DNA of 64,000 nucleotides from Aselliscus stoliczkanus. Lineage: Eukaryota > Chordata > Mammalia > Chiroptera > Hipposideridae. Shown here piece after piece: positions 1 through 13,393 of the stretch. The notes below the pieces were generated by a model. The model did no database searches and was not told the DNA's origin. It was given only the letters and a program-made list of their open reading frames with translations. Both the position numbers and the translations under genes were made by a program. The DNA is taken from assembly GCA_033961575.1 (NCBI GenBank), contig CM066728.1:32798352-32862351 (forward strand). The letters run 5' to 3'. Position 1 is the stretch's first letter. Each line of letters begins with the position of its first letter.

Positions 1-383
1 GATAGTAACAAGGCAGTCCTTTTCCTTCCCTCTGGGATAGTGTCAGAGAGTCAGTCACCCCCCCACCCCCCCCAAGGCAGTGGCTTCTTCCCTCCCCAGT
101 CAGTGTCAAGAGACTTCCAACCCTCCCAGCCAGGGCGCCATCATGAGGCCTAGTGGGAGCCAGAATGCCCACCCCTGCCTAACAGTAACTCCTATTACAC
201 AAAGTTTTTTAAAACTGTGAGACTCAGAATAAGTACAGTAAGACGTTGTATGTTTATTTGACTCTATTAATTAAAGTTCATTAAATCTAGTAACTTGAAT
301 GTTTAAAATGTTTTCCTCTCTGCTCTAAATACTTTAATTTTAAGAAAATTTACACAATACATGAATACATTCTAATTTGTTTT
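1..383. other. Intergenic, no gene seen
   Basis: Unassigned intergenic DNA with a short C-rich tract near position 60. Neither strand has a convincing exon or gene. The right edge (371-383) is the left target-site duplication of the first SINE. Confidence 0.5.
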
Positions 384-490
384 TGTTTGTTTTTTTGAGG
401 GCAGTGTCACTGGCCCTCATAAGTGGGACCCGAACCGGGGCCGCTGACTTCCCAAGCCAGCGCTTAACCGCCACGCCACTCGGCCGGCCC
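384..490 (-). mobile_element. Short tRNA-headed SINE (type A)
   Basis: Read on the minus strand this has a tRNA-like head (GGCCGGCCGAGTGGC), a B-box-like GGTTCGGGTCC, a GAGGGCCAGTGACACTGCCCTC-type 3' hairpin and an A-rich tail (T-rich on the plus strand). It is flanked by a perfect 13-bp target duplication, TCTAATTTGTTTT, at 371-383 and 491-503, which shows L1-style insertion. Confidence 0.85.
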
Positions 491-503
491 TCTAATTTGT
501 TTT

Positions 504-1370
504 AAAGGTTCAAAATATATAGAAGAAGAAGGCAGTCATAGCCAACAGTTTGATATATATCCTTCCAGACAATTTTGTATCCATTATATACATACACTAT
601 ATATATTTCTAGGTTTGCATATAGAAAAATAGCCAATGAAATTTTTTTTCAATGTAAGTGGTGTCAGGTTCTATGGGTTGTTCTACTACTTTTAAAAACT
701 GTTTAAAATCTTACCACAATATCATGGAGACCTTTACATGCTAGCACATGACATTTATATATCAATACAGTTTTATCCCCACTGTTGTGAATATATCAAG
801 TGATTACATCATAATTCACAAAGTTTTTTTTTTTTAGCTGAGCCATCCTGCCACCTGTTGGCAGCTCATCGGTAACACAGCTCGGGCTGGAATCGAACCG
901 CTGTTGCTCAGAGCTCAGCTCTCACTCTTGAACAAGTTCTTAACCAACTGAGCCACTCGGCCGGCCCTGATTACATCATAATTCAATCATTCCCATAATG
1001 AAGATCTTGTTTGTATTCATTGGGCACATCTATATGTATTTTTCTAGAGAAAATATCTAGGAATGGAATTTTTTGATAGAAAATTATACACATTTAAAAT
1101 GATCCATATCTCCGCTTTGTCATCAGTAAAGCCTTATGAATATACATTTTCAATAGTGTGTGAGTCTCATTTCCCCACATCTGGAACCCAGCATTCGGGG
1201 CTGGGAGCACTTGGCAGAAAAGCTCCCACGTCCATCGCAGCCCCTCCAACAGTGTCCTCTGTCCCCAGGGCTGTCTTCTTTCCATCTTCCAGGGAATTTT
1301 CAAAATGTCTTAAGTGTACTCGTGACCATCTTTCTTGTTTTCTAACATTACTTTGTTATTTATTTTAAAA
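504..1370 (-). mobile_element. Old L1-like 3' region, interrupted by a SINE
   Basis: The phrasing resembles the degraded 3' part of an ancient L1 read from the minus strand, such as 'ctaggaatggaatttt' followed by cap-like decayed sequence. It is split by the SINE at 819-967. Small reading frames in it do not look like host genes. Assignment is by resemblance only. Confidence 0.4.
819..967 (-). mobile_element. tRNA-headed SINE (type B)
   Basis: On the minus strand it has the head GGCCGGCCGAGTGGCTCAGTTGGTTAAG, a body containing GCCAACAGGTGGCAGGATGG, and then an A tail. A perfect 18-bp target duplication, TGATTACATCATAATTCA, lies at 801-818 and 968-985. The body differs from type A, but the first bases of the head are the same. 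Confidence 0.85.
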
Positions 1371-2217
1371 GTATGTATCCTGTTAATTGAAAGGATTTGG
1401 AGAGGTAAGCACGTGTGCTCCATCTGGCATCTTGTTTTAATCTTTTAGCTCCCCACAAAGTGAAGTTGAGTGGTTCAGAATAGTCATAAGAGAGAGGCTT
1501 GCCTTTAAGGATCGTTACATAGAAACTCTCTAGGAAATTTTCGTGTTTTGGAAATCTCTGACCCTGAAATCTGTAAGCCATCATCTGTAATGTCAGCTTT
1601 TCTGTTGGATGCCCCTAGCTGTGGGCCATGGGGCAGAAGACACGGATTTTTATATCATCCTAATGGATTAATGGTCCAACATCAAATCCTGGCAGAATAT
1701 CAGAGACTCACATCAGAAACTTAAAGGTGAAAGTTCTCTCTCTTGAAAATGTATAACTTTGGCCTTATTTTTTTTAATCTTGAATACATTTATCATATTC
1801 TTTTAATCTAAGAAACCAAAAGTAAGCCACATGGTGCCAAAGTAAGAAAGAAAGCCTCTGAAGAATACAGAATAATTTTGGAAGCAATGACATCAACTTC
1901 AAAAGATTCACTTGTTTTAAAGAGTGACTAAATGACCTCTTGTCCCATATCAAATTCTGAAATCTGGACACTCGCATTGTTTGCTATTTAAAGCCCTGTA
2001 TGCGAGTCCAAGTAAATGCTTTGTCCAGCTGGTCTGTGCCTTGGGCTGCCTCTGCTCTGACAAGATTTCACCTGCTCTAATCAGCAGGGAGGTTTCTGGC
2101 TAGAAACATCACACTCAAGGCTGGATCTCAGCAATGTTATAAAGTGGAGATTTTTTTTTAGCCCCCTGGCTTCCCAGTTTGGACAATCTTTCCCTTCTTC
2201 CTCTGTGTGTTTTTTTT
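1371..2217. other. Intergenic, unassigned
   Basis: AT-rich sequence with no recognised exon, RNA gene or clear repeat. Short reading frames on both strands have no family resemblance and no coding character. Confidence 0.4.
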
Positions 2218-3150
2218 TTTTTTTACTTTTCTCATTTATTCAGTTCTTTAGATTCCACATATAAGTGAGATCATATGGTATTTGTCTTTCTCCAACTGAC
2301 TTATTTCACTTAGCATAATGTTCTCTAGGTCCATAAATGTCATTGCAAACGGTAATATTTCATTCTTCTTTATAGCTGTGTAATACTCCATTGTGTACCA
2401 CAGTTTCTTTTCTTTTAAAGATTTTATCGGGGAATTGGGGGAGGGGAACAGCGTTGGGGAACCGGGGAAGGGGAACAGACAATTGCTGTCCTTTTGTTCT
2501 TCAGTCTAGTTGTGGAGGTCTTGCTTCACTGGCCCATGTTGGTATTATTATTGCGCTCTTCTCGAGTGAGGCAGATCGGTCACCAGCCTCTGGATGGCCG
2601 CTCACAACAGCTCTTGGCAGCTCACACCGGCTGCCAGCCGCTCACGCTGGCTGCTGGCCATTCACTGTAGCCTATGGCAGCCCACTGCAGCAGGGGATGC
2701 AGCTATGCCGTCCCCGGGACTCAAAGCAGCCCAGCTCCAGGTGGAGCTGTTGTTCACCATCTTAGCTGTAGAGGGCAGTGTCACTGGCCCTCATATGTGG
2801 GATCTGAACCGGGGCTGCTGGCGTCCCAAGCCAGCTCTTAACTACCACGCCACTCGGTTGGCCCTACCACAGTTTCTTAATCTAGTCATCTACCGCTGGG
2901 CATTTCAGTTGTTTCCAAGTCTTGACTATTGTAAATAGCGCTGCAATGAACATAGGGATGCATATATCTTTTCAAATTATCATCTTGGGTTTCTCTGGAT
3001 AGATACCTAACAGTGGAATTGCTGGGTCGTAAGTTAGTTCCATTTCCAGTTTTTTGAGATACCTCCATACTGATTTCAATAACGGCTGCACCAATCTGCA
3101 GTCCCACAAACAGTGCACCAGGGTTCCCTTTTCTCCACAACCTCACCAGC
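2218..3150 (-). mobile_element. L1 3' fragment, minus strand
   Basis: Classic L1 ORF2-distal/3' wording on the minus strand, such as 'cattgtgtaccacagtttctta' split by a younger SINE, 'tgctgggtcgtaa' and 'aatagcgctgcaatgaacatagg'. It starts at a T-rich end near 2210 (its A tail). The SINE at 2410-2864 is nested inside, so this L1 is the older element. No intact ORF2 remains. Confidence 0.75.
2410..2864 (-). mobile_element. Long tRNA-headed SINE (composite), nested in L1
   Basis: Read on the minus strand it has a type A tRNA-like head, the 3' hairpin motif, then a long CAG/GGC-rich body and a terminal segment whose plus-strand form is GGGGAATTGGGGGAGGGGAACAG. The 14-bp target duplication TACCACAGTTTCTT is at 2396-2409 and 2865-2878 and restores the interrupted L1. 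The 124- and 114-codon frames here are SINE sequence, not genes. Confidence 0.88.
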
Positions 3151-4060
3151 ACTTGTTGTTCATCTTCCTCTGTGTTTTCTTCTGTCTCTTAGCTATTAAA
3201 AACATTCACACTCTTTTTTAGACTTTGGTCAAATGACTGACAATAGCTTAAACTTTTACCGCTTCTAAAATACCTGCATTTGAACGTGAATGTTCTAACT
3301 ATGGAATCTTGGTGTCAGCGAGCAAGTGAGCAGCAGGTGAATTAGGACTCCGGGGGCACCAGGGCCTTCCAAATACCCAAGTAGGTGAGGAGTAGCCTCC
3401 GTCCTCTGCTCACCAGGACTCTCATCTTGCTGTGACCTGTTAACACAATAATATTGGCTTGTCAGAAAAGTCATGACGTATTTTTTTCTATGTTTTTTGT
3501 GCAAAAATGCGTCATGACTTTTCCAACAACCCAATACTTTTGCATGTTCTTGTTTGAGAAAAGGAAGAGTCAGCAGAGCTTTGTGCTGTGACTACTTACA
3601 AATGATCCCCTCAGGGGCCTCCAGGGATGGGAAGAAGTGGAAGCAGGTACACTCTGGCTTCTCCCCCACCCTCTTCTTCAACCAAAGCCACTCTTTGTTT
3701 TTCCTTTTTTCCAGTTTAAAATGTTTGAAAAAAGCATTCTGTAGCCAAAATAAAGATGGAGAACAGTAGTGAAGGAGGTAAAGCTCTCTAGCATGGCAAC
3801 GCTTTGGGCTCTAATTCCTGCTTCCTGGAGTTCAGGTGAGTTCAATATGCAGTGCTAATATGACTGAGACTCAGTGCCACATCTGACCAAAGAAGATTGT
3901 ACCCTACAACTAACTGGCCTCCCAGCTCGGGCTACACATTTGTAGAGAGGAGATCTGTCCATTCCATCCTCGGAGCAAGAAAGATGTGTACAGGAGATAG
4001 ACATTTTCAGTGAGCATGGAAAACCGAACTGTTGCAAATGACATGTTATATTTTAACTAA
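3151..4060. other. Intergenic, contains one palindromic MITE
   Basis: Apart from the 81-bp palindrome at 3454-3534, nothing in this stretch is recognised as gene, RNA or clear repeat. Confidence 0.4.
3454..3534. mobile_element. 81-bp palindromic mariner-like MITE
   Basis: Near-perfect inverted repeat: the left arm begins TTGGCTTGTCAGAAAAGTCA and the reverse complement of the right arm begins TTGGGTTGTTGGAAAAGTCA, both continuing TGACG. TA dinucleotides flank it at 3452-3453 and 3535-3536, as expected for Tc1/mariner insertion. The whole element is arms with almost no loop, like MADE1-type elements in other mammals. It carries no coding sequence. Confidence 0.8.
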
Positions 4061-4061
4061 C

Positions 4062-4215
4062 TCTCCAAGCCTCAGTTTCCTCATTTATAAAGTGGGAATG
4101 ATGACAGTGACCTCACAGGGTTGTTGTGAGGCTCAAGTGAGTAATGTATGCAAAGCTCTCTGCCGAGTGTTTGGCCCACAACCAATGTAAGCGCCAGCTA
4201 TTATCATTAACTACT
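4062..4215 (+). mobile_element. MIR SINE
   Basis: It contains the MIR core and 3' phrasing 'cctcagtttcctcat', 'aaagtgggaatgatgacagt' and 'ggttgttgtgaggctcaagtgag', with a LINE2-like tail. It is ancient and diverged. Confidence 0.8.
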
Positions 4216-5049
4216 ATATGCTGTTGTATATCATTCTCCAGTCCCTTCGTGTGGGATCCACGTGTCTTCCAACTGGACAGGAAGTGTTTGGATGGCATTA
4301 TACTTTTTATTCTATATTGTTAAACTCCCATCTCCCCACAATACCTACTACAATGTCTGGCATATAATTAATTCTCAACAAAAACTTGTCAGTTGAGTTA
4401 TAAATATTGTAGCTGAGATCATGGAGTCTTTTTTTCTTCTGTAGTTGATGAAATTATATCACCCCAGTTATCCTCATTTCTGTTTGCTCTTTATATATAG
4501 GATGCTACCTTTACTTCTAAGCACTTCTTATTTTTTTAGAAAAAGAGTTTCTTATCTTTTGGTCCACCTACATGAAAATGTAAAGAACAAAAGAATAAAA
4601 ATCAAGTTTTTTGTGTTTTTTCTCCCATTTATTTTGAGTCAGCCTGATTAGAGCTTATATCTTTCACTCTTAAGCTATAGGATATTTGAAGAATCTTTTG
4701 ATTTCACTTTGCTTTATATTCTCCACTTATAAAAAGAGGGAAAAACCCCCATATTCTTGAGTGCAGTGGAGACTATATTATTTTTATAATATTAGAGAGG
4801 TAAACATCAATAAAGATGAACTACATAAAGTATATTCGATAGGGGGTACATTAGGAGGATTGCATTCTCTTCATGGATTTCAGTTAAAACCAGATCTGAT
4901 ATAAGATTAATTTTGTAGTTTATGAGGTGGTAAAAATAACGATGTAGTTAAATTTAAAGGATGCATAGTAAATATTGCAGTTAATATTGTATAAGAATGG
5001 AATTTTCTTTTTTAACATGTACTTTAAAATAAATAGGAATAAAACGGTA
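4216..5049. other. Intergenic, unassigned
   Basis: AT-rich sequence with no recognised gene or repeat. Confidence 0.4.
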
Positions 5050-5590
5050 CAGTCACTTCAGAATACAGTTTGATAGTTTCTTTAAAACTAAACATGCACT
5101 TACCATATGACCCAGCAATTGCACCTTTGGGCATTTATCCCAGAAAAATGAAAAGTTATATTTACACAAAACTTGTATGTGAATATTCATTACTGCTTTG
5201 TTCATAACACGCCCCCCCCACACACTGGAAATAACCCAAATGTCCTTCAGTAGGTGAGTGGTTAAACAAACTGTGGTACATCCATACTCAGCAATAAAAA
5301 AGGTAAACTGTTGATATACACAACAGGAAAGCTGAGTAAAGACGCTAATTTCAAAAGGTTACACATTGTGTAACTCCATTTACGTAACATTCTTGGAATA
5401 ACAAAATCAGAGAAGGAGGACAGGTTAGTGGTTCCTGGAGGTTAAGAGGTAGCATAAGGGAGCCTTGTGTTGATGAAACAGTTCTGAATCTGATTGTGGT
5501 GGTGGTTACACCCATCTGCACATGTAACAGAATTGTGTAGAACTATACACACAGGTGCACACACACAGGCATGTGAATCTGGTGAAATCT
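5050..5590 (+). mobile_element. L1 ORF2-distal/3' fragment, plus strand
   Basis: L1 3' wording: 'accatatgacccagcaattgc', 'gcatttatcccagaaaaatgaaa', 'ggaaataacccaaatgtcc' and 'caaactgtggtacatccata'. It is truncated and diverged with no intact reading frame. Confidence 0.8.
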
Positions 5591-5691
5591 AAATAAGCTC
5601 TGTGTATTCTACCAATGTCAATTTCGTGGTTTTGATATTGAACTATAGATATGCAGATGATACAATTGGAGTAAACTGGGTTAGGACCTCC

Positions 5692-7518
<1,827 letters not shown>

Positions 7519-7541
7519 AAAAAAAAAAAAAAAAAAAAAAA
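7519..7541. repeat. Poly(A) run
   Basis: About 23 consecutive A residues. It may be the tail of an old retroelement, but no element was identified on its 5' side. Confidence 0.9.
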
Positions 7542-7619
7542 GAATATGAAGATAATTCTTTCACTGACCCAGGTAGAATTTGATTAATTGGTATCAGCCC
7601 AAATTACAAAGCTAAAATA

Positions 7620-8175
7620 GATCCATTCTTCACACAGCATGCAGAGCAATCTTTGAAAACAGACCAGATTATGCCCCTCCCTTGTCCAAAATTTCCTGCC
7701 AACTTCTCATTCTAGCAGAAAATCCAAATTCCATGATCCTGCTCTATTTCTCTGATCTCCATCTGCCACTGTTCTCCCCTGGCTCACTTGGCCCTCCACA
7801 TAAGCCCTCCTTCGTTCCTGTCAAACATGCTCCTGCCTTAGATGGTTGCACCTGCTTTTCCTCTTCTCTCTGCTGGAAACAGTGTTTTCCCACGTCTGCA
7901 CAGAGCTGGTTTCTGCTCATGGTTGGGTCTCACCTCAAATGGCACTTCCCCAACCAACTTTATCTTGATCACTTGCCCACATCCTTCATCACATCTTCCT
8001 GTTTTAGTCCTTATCACGAACTGAAATGGTCTTGTTTATTTATTTGCCTAGTTGACAATATTTGTCTTCCTCCACTTGTACGTAAGCTCTGTGAGAGCCT
8101 GGAATTTTCCCCTGTACATGTCGGTAGTTAATAAATAGTTGTTTAATGAATGAATGAATAAATGAATGAACTGGC
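7620..8175 (+). mobile_element. LINE2 3' fragment
   Basis: LINE2-like sequence ('gcccctcccttgtccaaaatttcc') ends in the usual L2 3' terminus with TGAATGAATGAATAAATGAATGAA. The 149-codon frame inside corresponds to decayed L2 sequence and not to a host gene. Confidence 0.7.
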
Positions 8176-9728
8176 AAGGTTTTTATCCCACAACTTAAAA
8201 ATAAATTAGGTAGAAAATAAAAACTCTTTAGGGAAAGTTAATTTAGGTCAAGGAGCAGCATGTCCTTGGGGTGTAACATGGCAGCAGAAAGACTGTCAAA
8301 TAGAACGATTGGGAATGTGCTTTCGAAATGTATTCTAATATATGAATCCTATTTCCTGCCATTTAGGCTGGACTTTACTATTTGAAAAGCCTATGGAAGT
8401 GTGTTTTCACTAGCAATTTTCCCTTCTTGTTAATCTTCATCAAATATCTTTAAGGCCAGCAGGCAAATGGAATTCACCTGAGTGCTGAGTTCACCTAAGA
8501 GCCTGCACAGAGTTTTTCATGTCTCTGGGATCATGGTCAAAAGTCATCCTTCTTTCAAAAGTGAATAAAAAAATCACTTCTAAGCACTCCTTGAACTTTT
8601 TGTTTATGGTTACATTTCCAGTTTTTTTATAAAAAAATGAAAAGTTAATATAGAAAAGCCCATTAAGGAAAATAACCTTGCACCCGAAAGTAGTTCACCA
8701 ATATTTTAACAAAAAGCAAAACTAGACTTGTCATATGGAAGAAATTATGTCATTAACCCTTGGAAAGAACTCTAACAGAAGTTCTTTTGTGCTAGTACTA
8801 AAACTGGACAAACACTCCACACAGAATGAGAGATTTAAACAGACCCTTAAATTACCTATAGTGGTGAACTTAGCCACTGAGAAGCAGGCATCCATTTCTT
8901 CAGGAATCTCTCCTAGGACCAAACATATCTTGTTTATTTGTCAATAGCGTATGGATATTATCATTGAAAATGTATTTAAATTGTACACAATGTAAAATGG
9001 AACAGTTCATACATGTAAGAGGTTCTAGGTTAACTTTTTAAATGAAAAAGAGGAGCGTTAAAAATAATTTATTGAATTTAGAGAAAAACTACATGTAATA
9101 ACCCATGCATTTAGATGAAGGAAGCTTAGCCTAAATACAAATCTTATTTTCTAGCTCAGACATTATATTTTTTAGTTGTGTACTAAAAACTTTTGTGGCT
9201 CATTTATTTATTTACTCATTCGTTCATTCATTCAACAGTGACTTAAGTTCCTATTATATACCAAATGAAATTCCAGGCCCTCACAGAACTTATGTACGAG
9301 TCAAAGGAGACAGACAATTATCAAATAAGAAAATAAATTTAATTCCAGAATTAAATCTGCAAGTTCTAAAGGTCAAGCAAAATATCTGAAAGAGTTATAG
9401 TCTTGATCAAGCTTTAATATTCTTCATGTAAATTATTTAACATTGATCTGGACAGAGATAGGGAACATTAATTCTCATAAGAATTCAGCATTTCACATAG
9501 ACACAAATTTGAGTGAGAATTTCCAAGTAGGACAGAATTCCCAAGACAAGAAGTGTGGCTTCCAGTAGGAATACATTTTTATGAAACTGAAAGAGGATTG
9601 GCCCAAATTTTACTGAAGCAAGTTAAATATTGGACATTTGTTCTAATCACATAACAAAATGTATTTTCTAAATGAAGTTTATAAAGTAAAATAACTTTTT
9701 AAATATTAGGTGGATTGGAAAGATTTGT
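8176..9728. other. Intergenic, unassigned
   Basis: AT-rich sequence without a recognised gene, RNA or clear repeat. A short stretch at 9,205-9,290 ('catttatttatttactcattcgttc') resembles a common old dispersed mammalian repeat. Confidence 0.35.
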
Positions 9729-9914
9729 CTTGCAGCTGGTTAGCTCAATTGGTTAGAGCACAGTGTTCATAACACCAACGTTGCCAGTTTGATCCCCAAA
9801 TGGGCCACTGAGATGCGCCCTCCACAACTAGATTGAAACAACTACTTGACTTGGAGCTGATGTGTCTTGGAAAAACACAATGTTCATCAATAAAATTTGA
9901 AAAAAAGAGAGGGG

Positions 9915-9959
<45 letters not shown>

Positions 9960-9977
9960 AAAGAAGGAAAGAAAGAT
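9729..9977 (+). mobile_element. tRNA-Ile-like SINE with (GA)n tail
   Basis: The head GCTGGTTAGCTCAATTGGTTAGAGCA followed by GTTTGATCC strongly resembles tRNA-Ile. CAT occupies the anticodon-loop position and base changes disrupt the stems, so this is not a working tRNA. The body runs to a GA-rich tail at about 9,905-9,960. An 8-bp direct repeat, AGATTTGT, at 9721-9728 and 9978-9985 is a likely target duplication. Confidence 0.75.
9916..9955. repeat. (GA)n microsatellite
   Basis: GA dinucleotide run within the tail of the tRNA-Ile-like SINE. Long frames on both strands here arise from the repeat. Confidence 0.95.
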
Positions 9978-10089
9978 AGATTTGTTTTTCACGTAGTGAC
10001 ACATTTTGTTGTTCTCCACAGGGAGCTCTCTCAAGGAGAGCACACGTGCAGAGAAAAACCTGGGACCCTGTTTGCTAACTGCTTGGTCT

Positions 10090-10285
10090 CTGCCAGGTAC
10101 AGAGACTTTAGACCCACGACCTAATTTAAACCTTACAAACAACCTGACCAGGCAGGTAAGGAAATGGATGGAAAGAGAGAGTTGAGTAATTTGCCCAAGG
10201 TTGGCTCAGCTAGTAGGTCAGTGGGAGAACCTAAACTCGAATTTAGGTCCAACTCTAGAGTTCATAAACAGTGAACCACTTCACA
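10090..10285 (-). mobile_element. MIR SINE
   Basis: MIR in reverse orientation: 'gagttgagtaatttgcccaagg', 'ggctcagctagtaggtcagtggg' and 'ctcgaatttaggtcc' correspond to the MIR head and core. It is diverged. Confidence 0.75.
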
Positions 10286-11279
10286 GGGGCCTCTCAGTTG
10301 AGAAATGTCACTTAGACTTGAACCTGAATCAAGCCAGTGTTATGGTCCATTTGGCTGTTTCCCTAAAGCAAAGTGCTCAGGTCCTCTGGACAAACTCCAG
10401 GGCATTTGAAAGGTTCATTTTGACAATGCCAGGCAAAGATATTTTGGCCTTAGTGCATTTGTTTTTCACCATGGCTCTTAATACAAATGAAATATTGCCA
10501 CTGAAGAATGCTTTCTGTGTCAGAGTAGGGTTTCTGGACAGTTATAAGGCATTTACATTGAGGATTTATCTAAATTAAAATTTTAATTATATAATACTTA
10601 AAATAAACACAATACTATAGAATATAATGTAACAGCTGCCTATGTAACCCACCTCTAGAACTAAGGACACACTAGCTCTTGGGGATGAGATAGTGGTACA
10701 TTTTTATTCACTCCTCAGATTCCCATCTCTGTGAAGAGAGCTCAACTATTGATATACTCCTGGTCTCTTGCTGATGTCAGCTCATGGGAGATGAAGGGTC
10801 TACCCTAAGTTTGGGAAGAGGAACTATGCATGCTTAGGGCTGTTCCTTGCTTTTTTTTGTCTCTTCAGAGTGCCCTTGCCCACAGGGAATGTAAACTCTA
10901 GGTTGCTTTCTACCATGTAAGGAGCTAAATTTCAAAGGTACCCATGTGGGAGGCCCTTGGAGATTCCAGTCCTGTGGTGACTGGATCATCACACCTATTT
11001 CTGGAATCCAGTATTTAGAATTCAAGATCTGAGCCACATTTTCGTCATTTACTTGCCTAGTAATAAACGTGATCTTTTATTGTCGATCTGCCTGACTCTG
11101 ACTTTCTTTCATTTGGTTCAGAACTTAGGTGGGAAGAGGGGTGCTGTTTTGAGGGACTCCTCAAACCCCAACATTAAAATTTAACCATGCTAAGAGCCCT
11201 CCTTCTTAAAATCAATGAAAGTTACAATTATAGCTAAAGCTCCCCCACCCCACCCACCACCACATTTTCTTCTTCCTTC
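10286..11279. other. Intergenic, unassigned
   Basis: No gene recognised. The 125-codon frame running into this stretch from 10,201 begins in the MIR and has no family resemblance. Confidence 0.35.
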
Positions 11280-11660
11280 TCTAGTGCTTACCACTAACCT
11301 GACTGTATCATTTCTATACATGTTTTGGTGTTTCTACTATATAAGTACATGTCCATAAACAATATTGTATTCCTTTATGTGTTTTAAAATTTTATAAAAT
11401 GATATCATCCTGTACACATTCTTTTGTAACTTGCCATTTCTGTTTAATATTGTTTTTGAGATTTTTTTCTATATTGATATATATATATATATATATATAT
11501 TCATTTTCATCTGCTGTGTAGTATTTCACCATATGAATAAACTAAAGTTGCTTTTTTCATTTTTTATTCTATAGAATGAGCAATGCCACAATTGATATTC
11601 ACGTATATGTTTCTTTGTGCAAGTGTTTTTCAGTGGTTGATAGCTACGTGAGTTAACATA
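11280..11660 (-). mobile_element. Old L1-like 3' fragment
   Basis: The wording is typical of ancient L1 3' ends read from the minus strand ('acacattcttttgtaacttgcc', 'atctgctgtgtagtatttcacc'). It contains a short (TA)n run at about 11,477-11,500. Confidence 0.5.
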
Positions 11661-13335
11661 TGCTAGCTGACATATGTGACGCTGGGTTCAGATATACCCT
11701 GAAATCTCAATGGCTTAACTTAATGAAAGTTTAGTTCTTGGTATGTAGAATCCCAGTAGATGTGTAAGGTGGGGGTGAGGAAGTGGGAGACAGCTCTGTT
11801 CTACAGAATCACTCAAAGACCCAGGCTGAAGGAGAGTCTCTCGCCTGTCAAGCCTTTTTGTCCACATCCAGCCAGAGGATGGAGACAGACAGAGTGGAGA
11901 AAGTATACTAGCTTTTTAACCTCTTTGACACAGCAATTACACACATTACTTCCACTCACCTTCCACTGGTGAGAACCAGTGCTTCTCAATGCAAGCTGGC
12001 TAGGAATTGTTGCCCCTGGCTAGGCAGCCTCATTCCCCAAACTGCTGTACCTTTGGAAGGGGACCATACATTTTTGGAGGACAGCTGACCATCTCTGCCA
12101 CAACACCAAAAGCAGCGTTGCTGGTTCTTTCAAAAAAGAGTTATTTGCTCTAAGGTTTTTATTCTCTGGACTTCTCCTTGTACTAAGGATGGTGTCACAG
12201 GCTTGTGAGTCCTGGTAGCAACAGAAATATGTAGAATTATTGTTAGCTCCTCTCTCTTGCCATTGTATTTGGTAGCAGGATGAAAAAGAACAATTGTTAT
12301 TTGGAAATTATTGGTGGTAGTGGTGGAGGATGTCAGGGGCAGGCAACACAGCAGATTTCATTCACTGTCACTGTCCTTGACTTTGAGACTTTGAGAGATC
12401 CCTTGATTATGGCAATGCCTTGTGACCCCATGAGGAAAAAAAAAAATCTATCAACTCTAAAGGAATGGAACAGAAGATCAGATTGGTTTTTCCCAAATGT
12501 CAGGCCAGCAGAAATTCCAAGGGCAGGTTTTCCAAGGTAAAAACAGCTAGAGAACGCCTTGGGGGCAGGACAGAGATGGAGCTTGGCTTCTGCCCATCCT
12601 TCAAAAATTCTAGACTACTTTCAGACCTCGTGTCCTCTGGTCACCTAACCCTGACTGAAAATAGGAAAGAAACAGAATCTATTGAAAGTATTTGGTAATA
12701 GCATAAAACCAACCCTGCCCAGATTTAGGATAAGTAAGCAAAAGATCAGTGCCAAGAGGAGAGGACGATTGTAAAAGTAGAGTTTATAGTCTTTCTTTTA
12801 AAAACAGGCTTTAAAAATACAGTAGAAAAAAACAACAAAAATATCTCACTTTTAGCAAAGTACCCTTCAATCACCTAAATGGCATTTTCTATAGAAAGGT
12901 GAAACTATTTGGCTAATATCAAATGCTGCTACATTCTGTAATTACTTTAGATTTGACAATGATTTGAGACTAGGAGAAAACAGTAATTAAGAGTTTGGTT
13001 GAGAGATTATCAGATTCTCTCTTACACTCAAATATTCTGTAGCTATCAAAAAGAATAATCACGTATGTTTACATAGAATTATCTCTAAGATATTTTTTAA
13101 ATAAAAAGGCATAGATAAACAGTGTATGTAGCATGTAAACATTTGCATAAAAATAGGAGATAGAATAGAAATGCATATACATGTATTTTCTCATATGAGA
13201 AAGATTATCTCTAGGGATTATAAACAAGAAACAGGTAACAATAGTAGCTTCTACAAAAGGGGAATGAGGGATCAGATGAATGGGTGTCAGGAGTGGGAGA
13301 TAACTTGTCACTATGTACTCTTTTATGTTTGAATT

Positions 13336-13340
<5 letters not shown>
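11661..13340. other. Intergenic, mostly unassigned
   Basis: The stretch 11,680-12,000 resembles an old dispersed repeat ('tcaatggcttaacttaatgaaag') whose family I cannot name. The remainder shows no gene, RNA or clear repeat. Confidence 0.35.

Positions 13341-13389
<49 letters not shown>
13341..13389. repeat. (AG)n microsatellite
   Basis: An uninterrupted AG dinucleotide run of about 49 bp. It produces a poly-Ser/Leu frame on the minus strand that is not a gene. Confidence 0.97.

Positions 13390-13393
<4 letters not shown>

Noticed and set aside
7682..8131. 149-codon plus-strand frame
   Set aside because: Lies wholly inside a decayed LINE2 3' region with the usual TGAATGAA end; no signal of a host gene.
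9735..9805. Possible tRNA gene
   Set aside because: Resembles tRNA-Ile but has stem mismatches and is joined to a SINE body and tail with flanking repeats.
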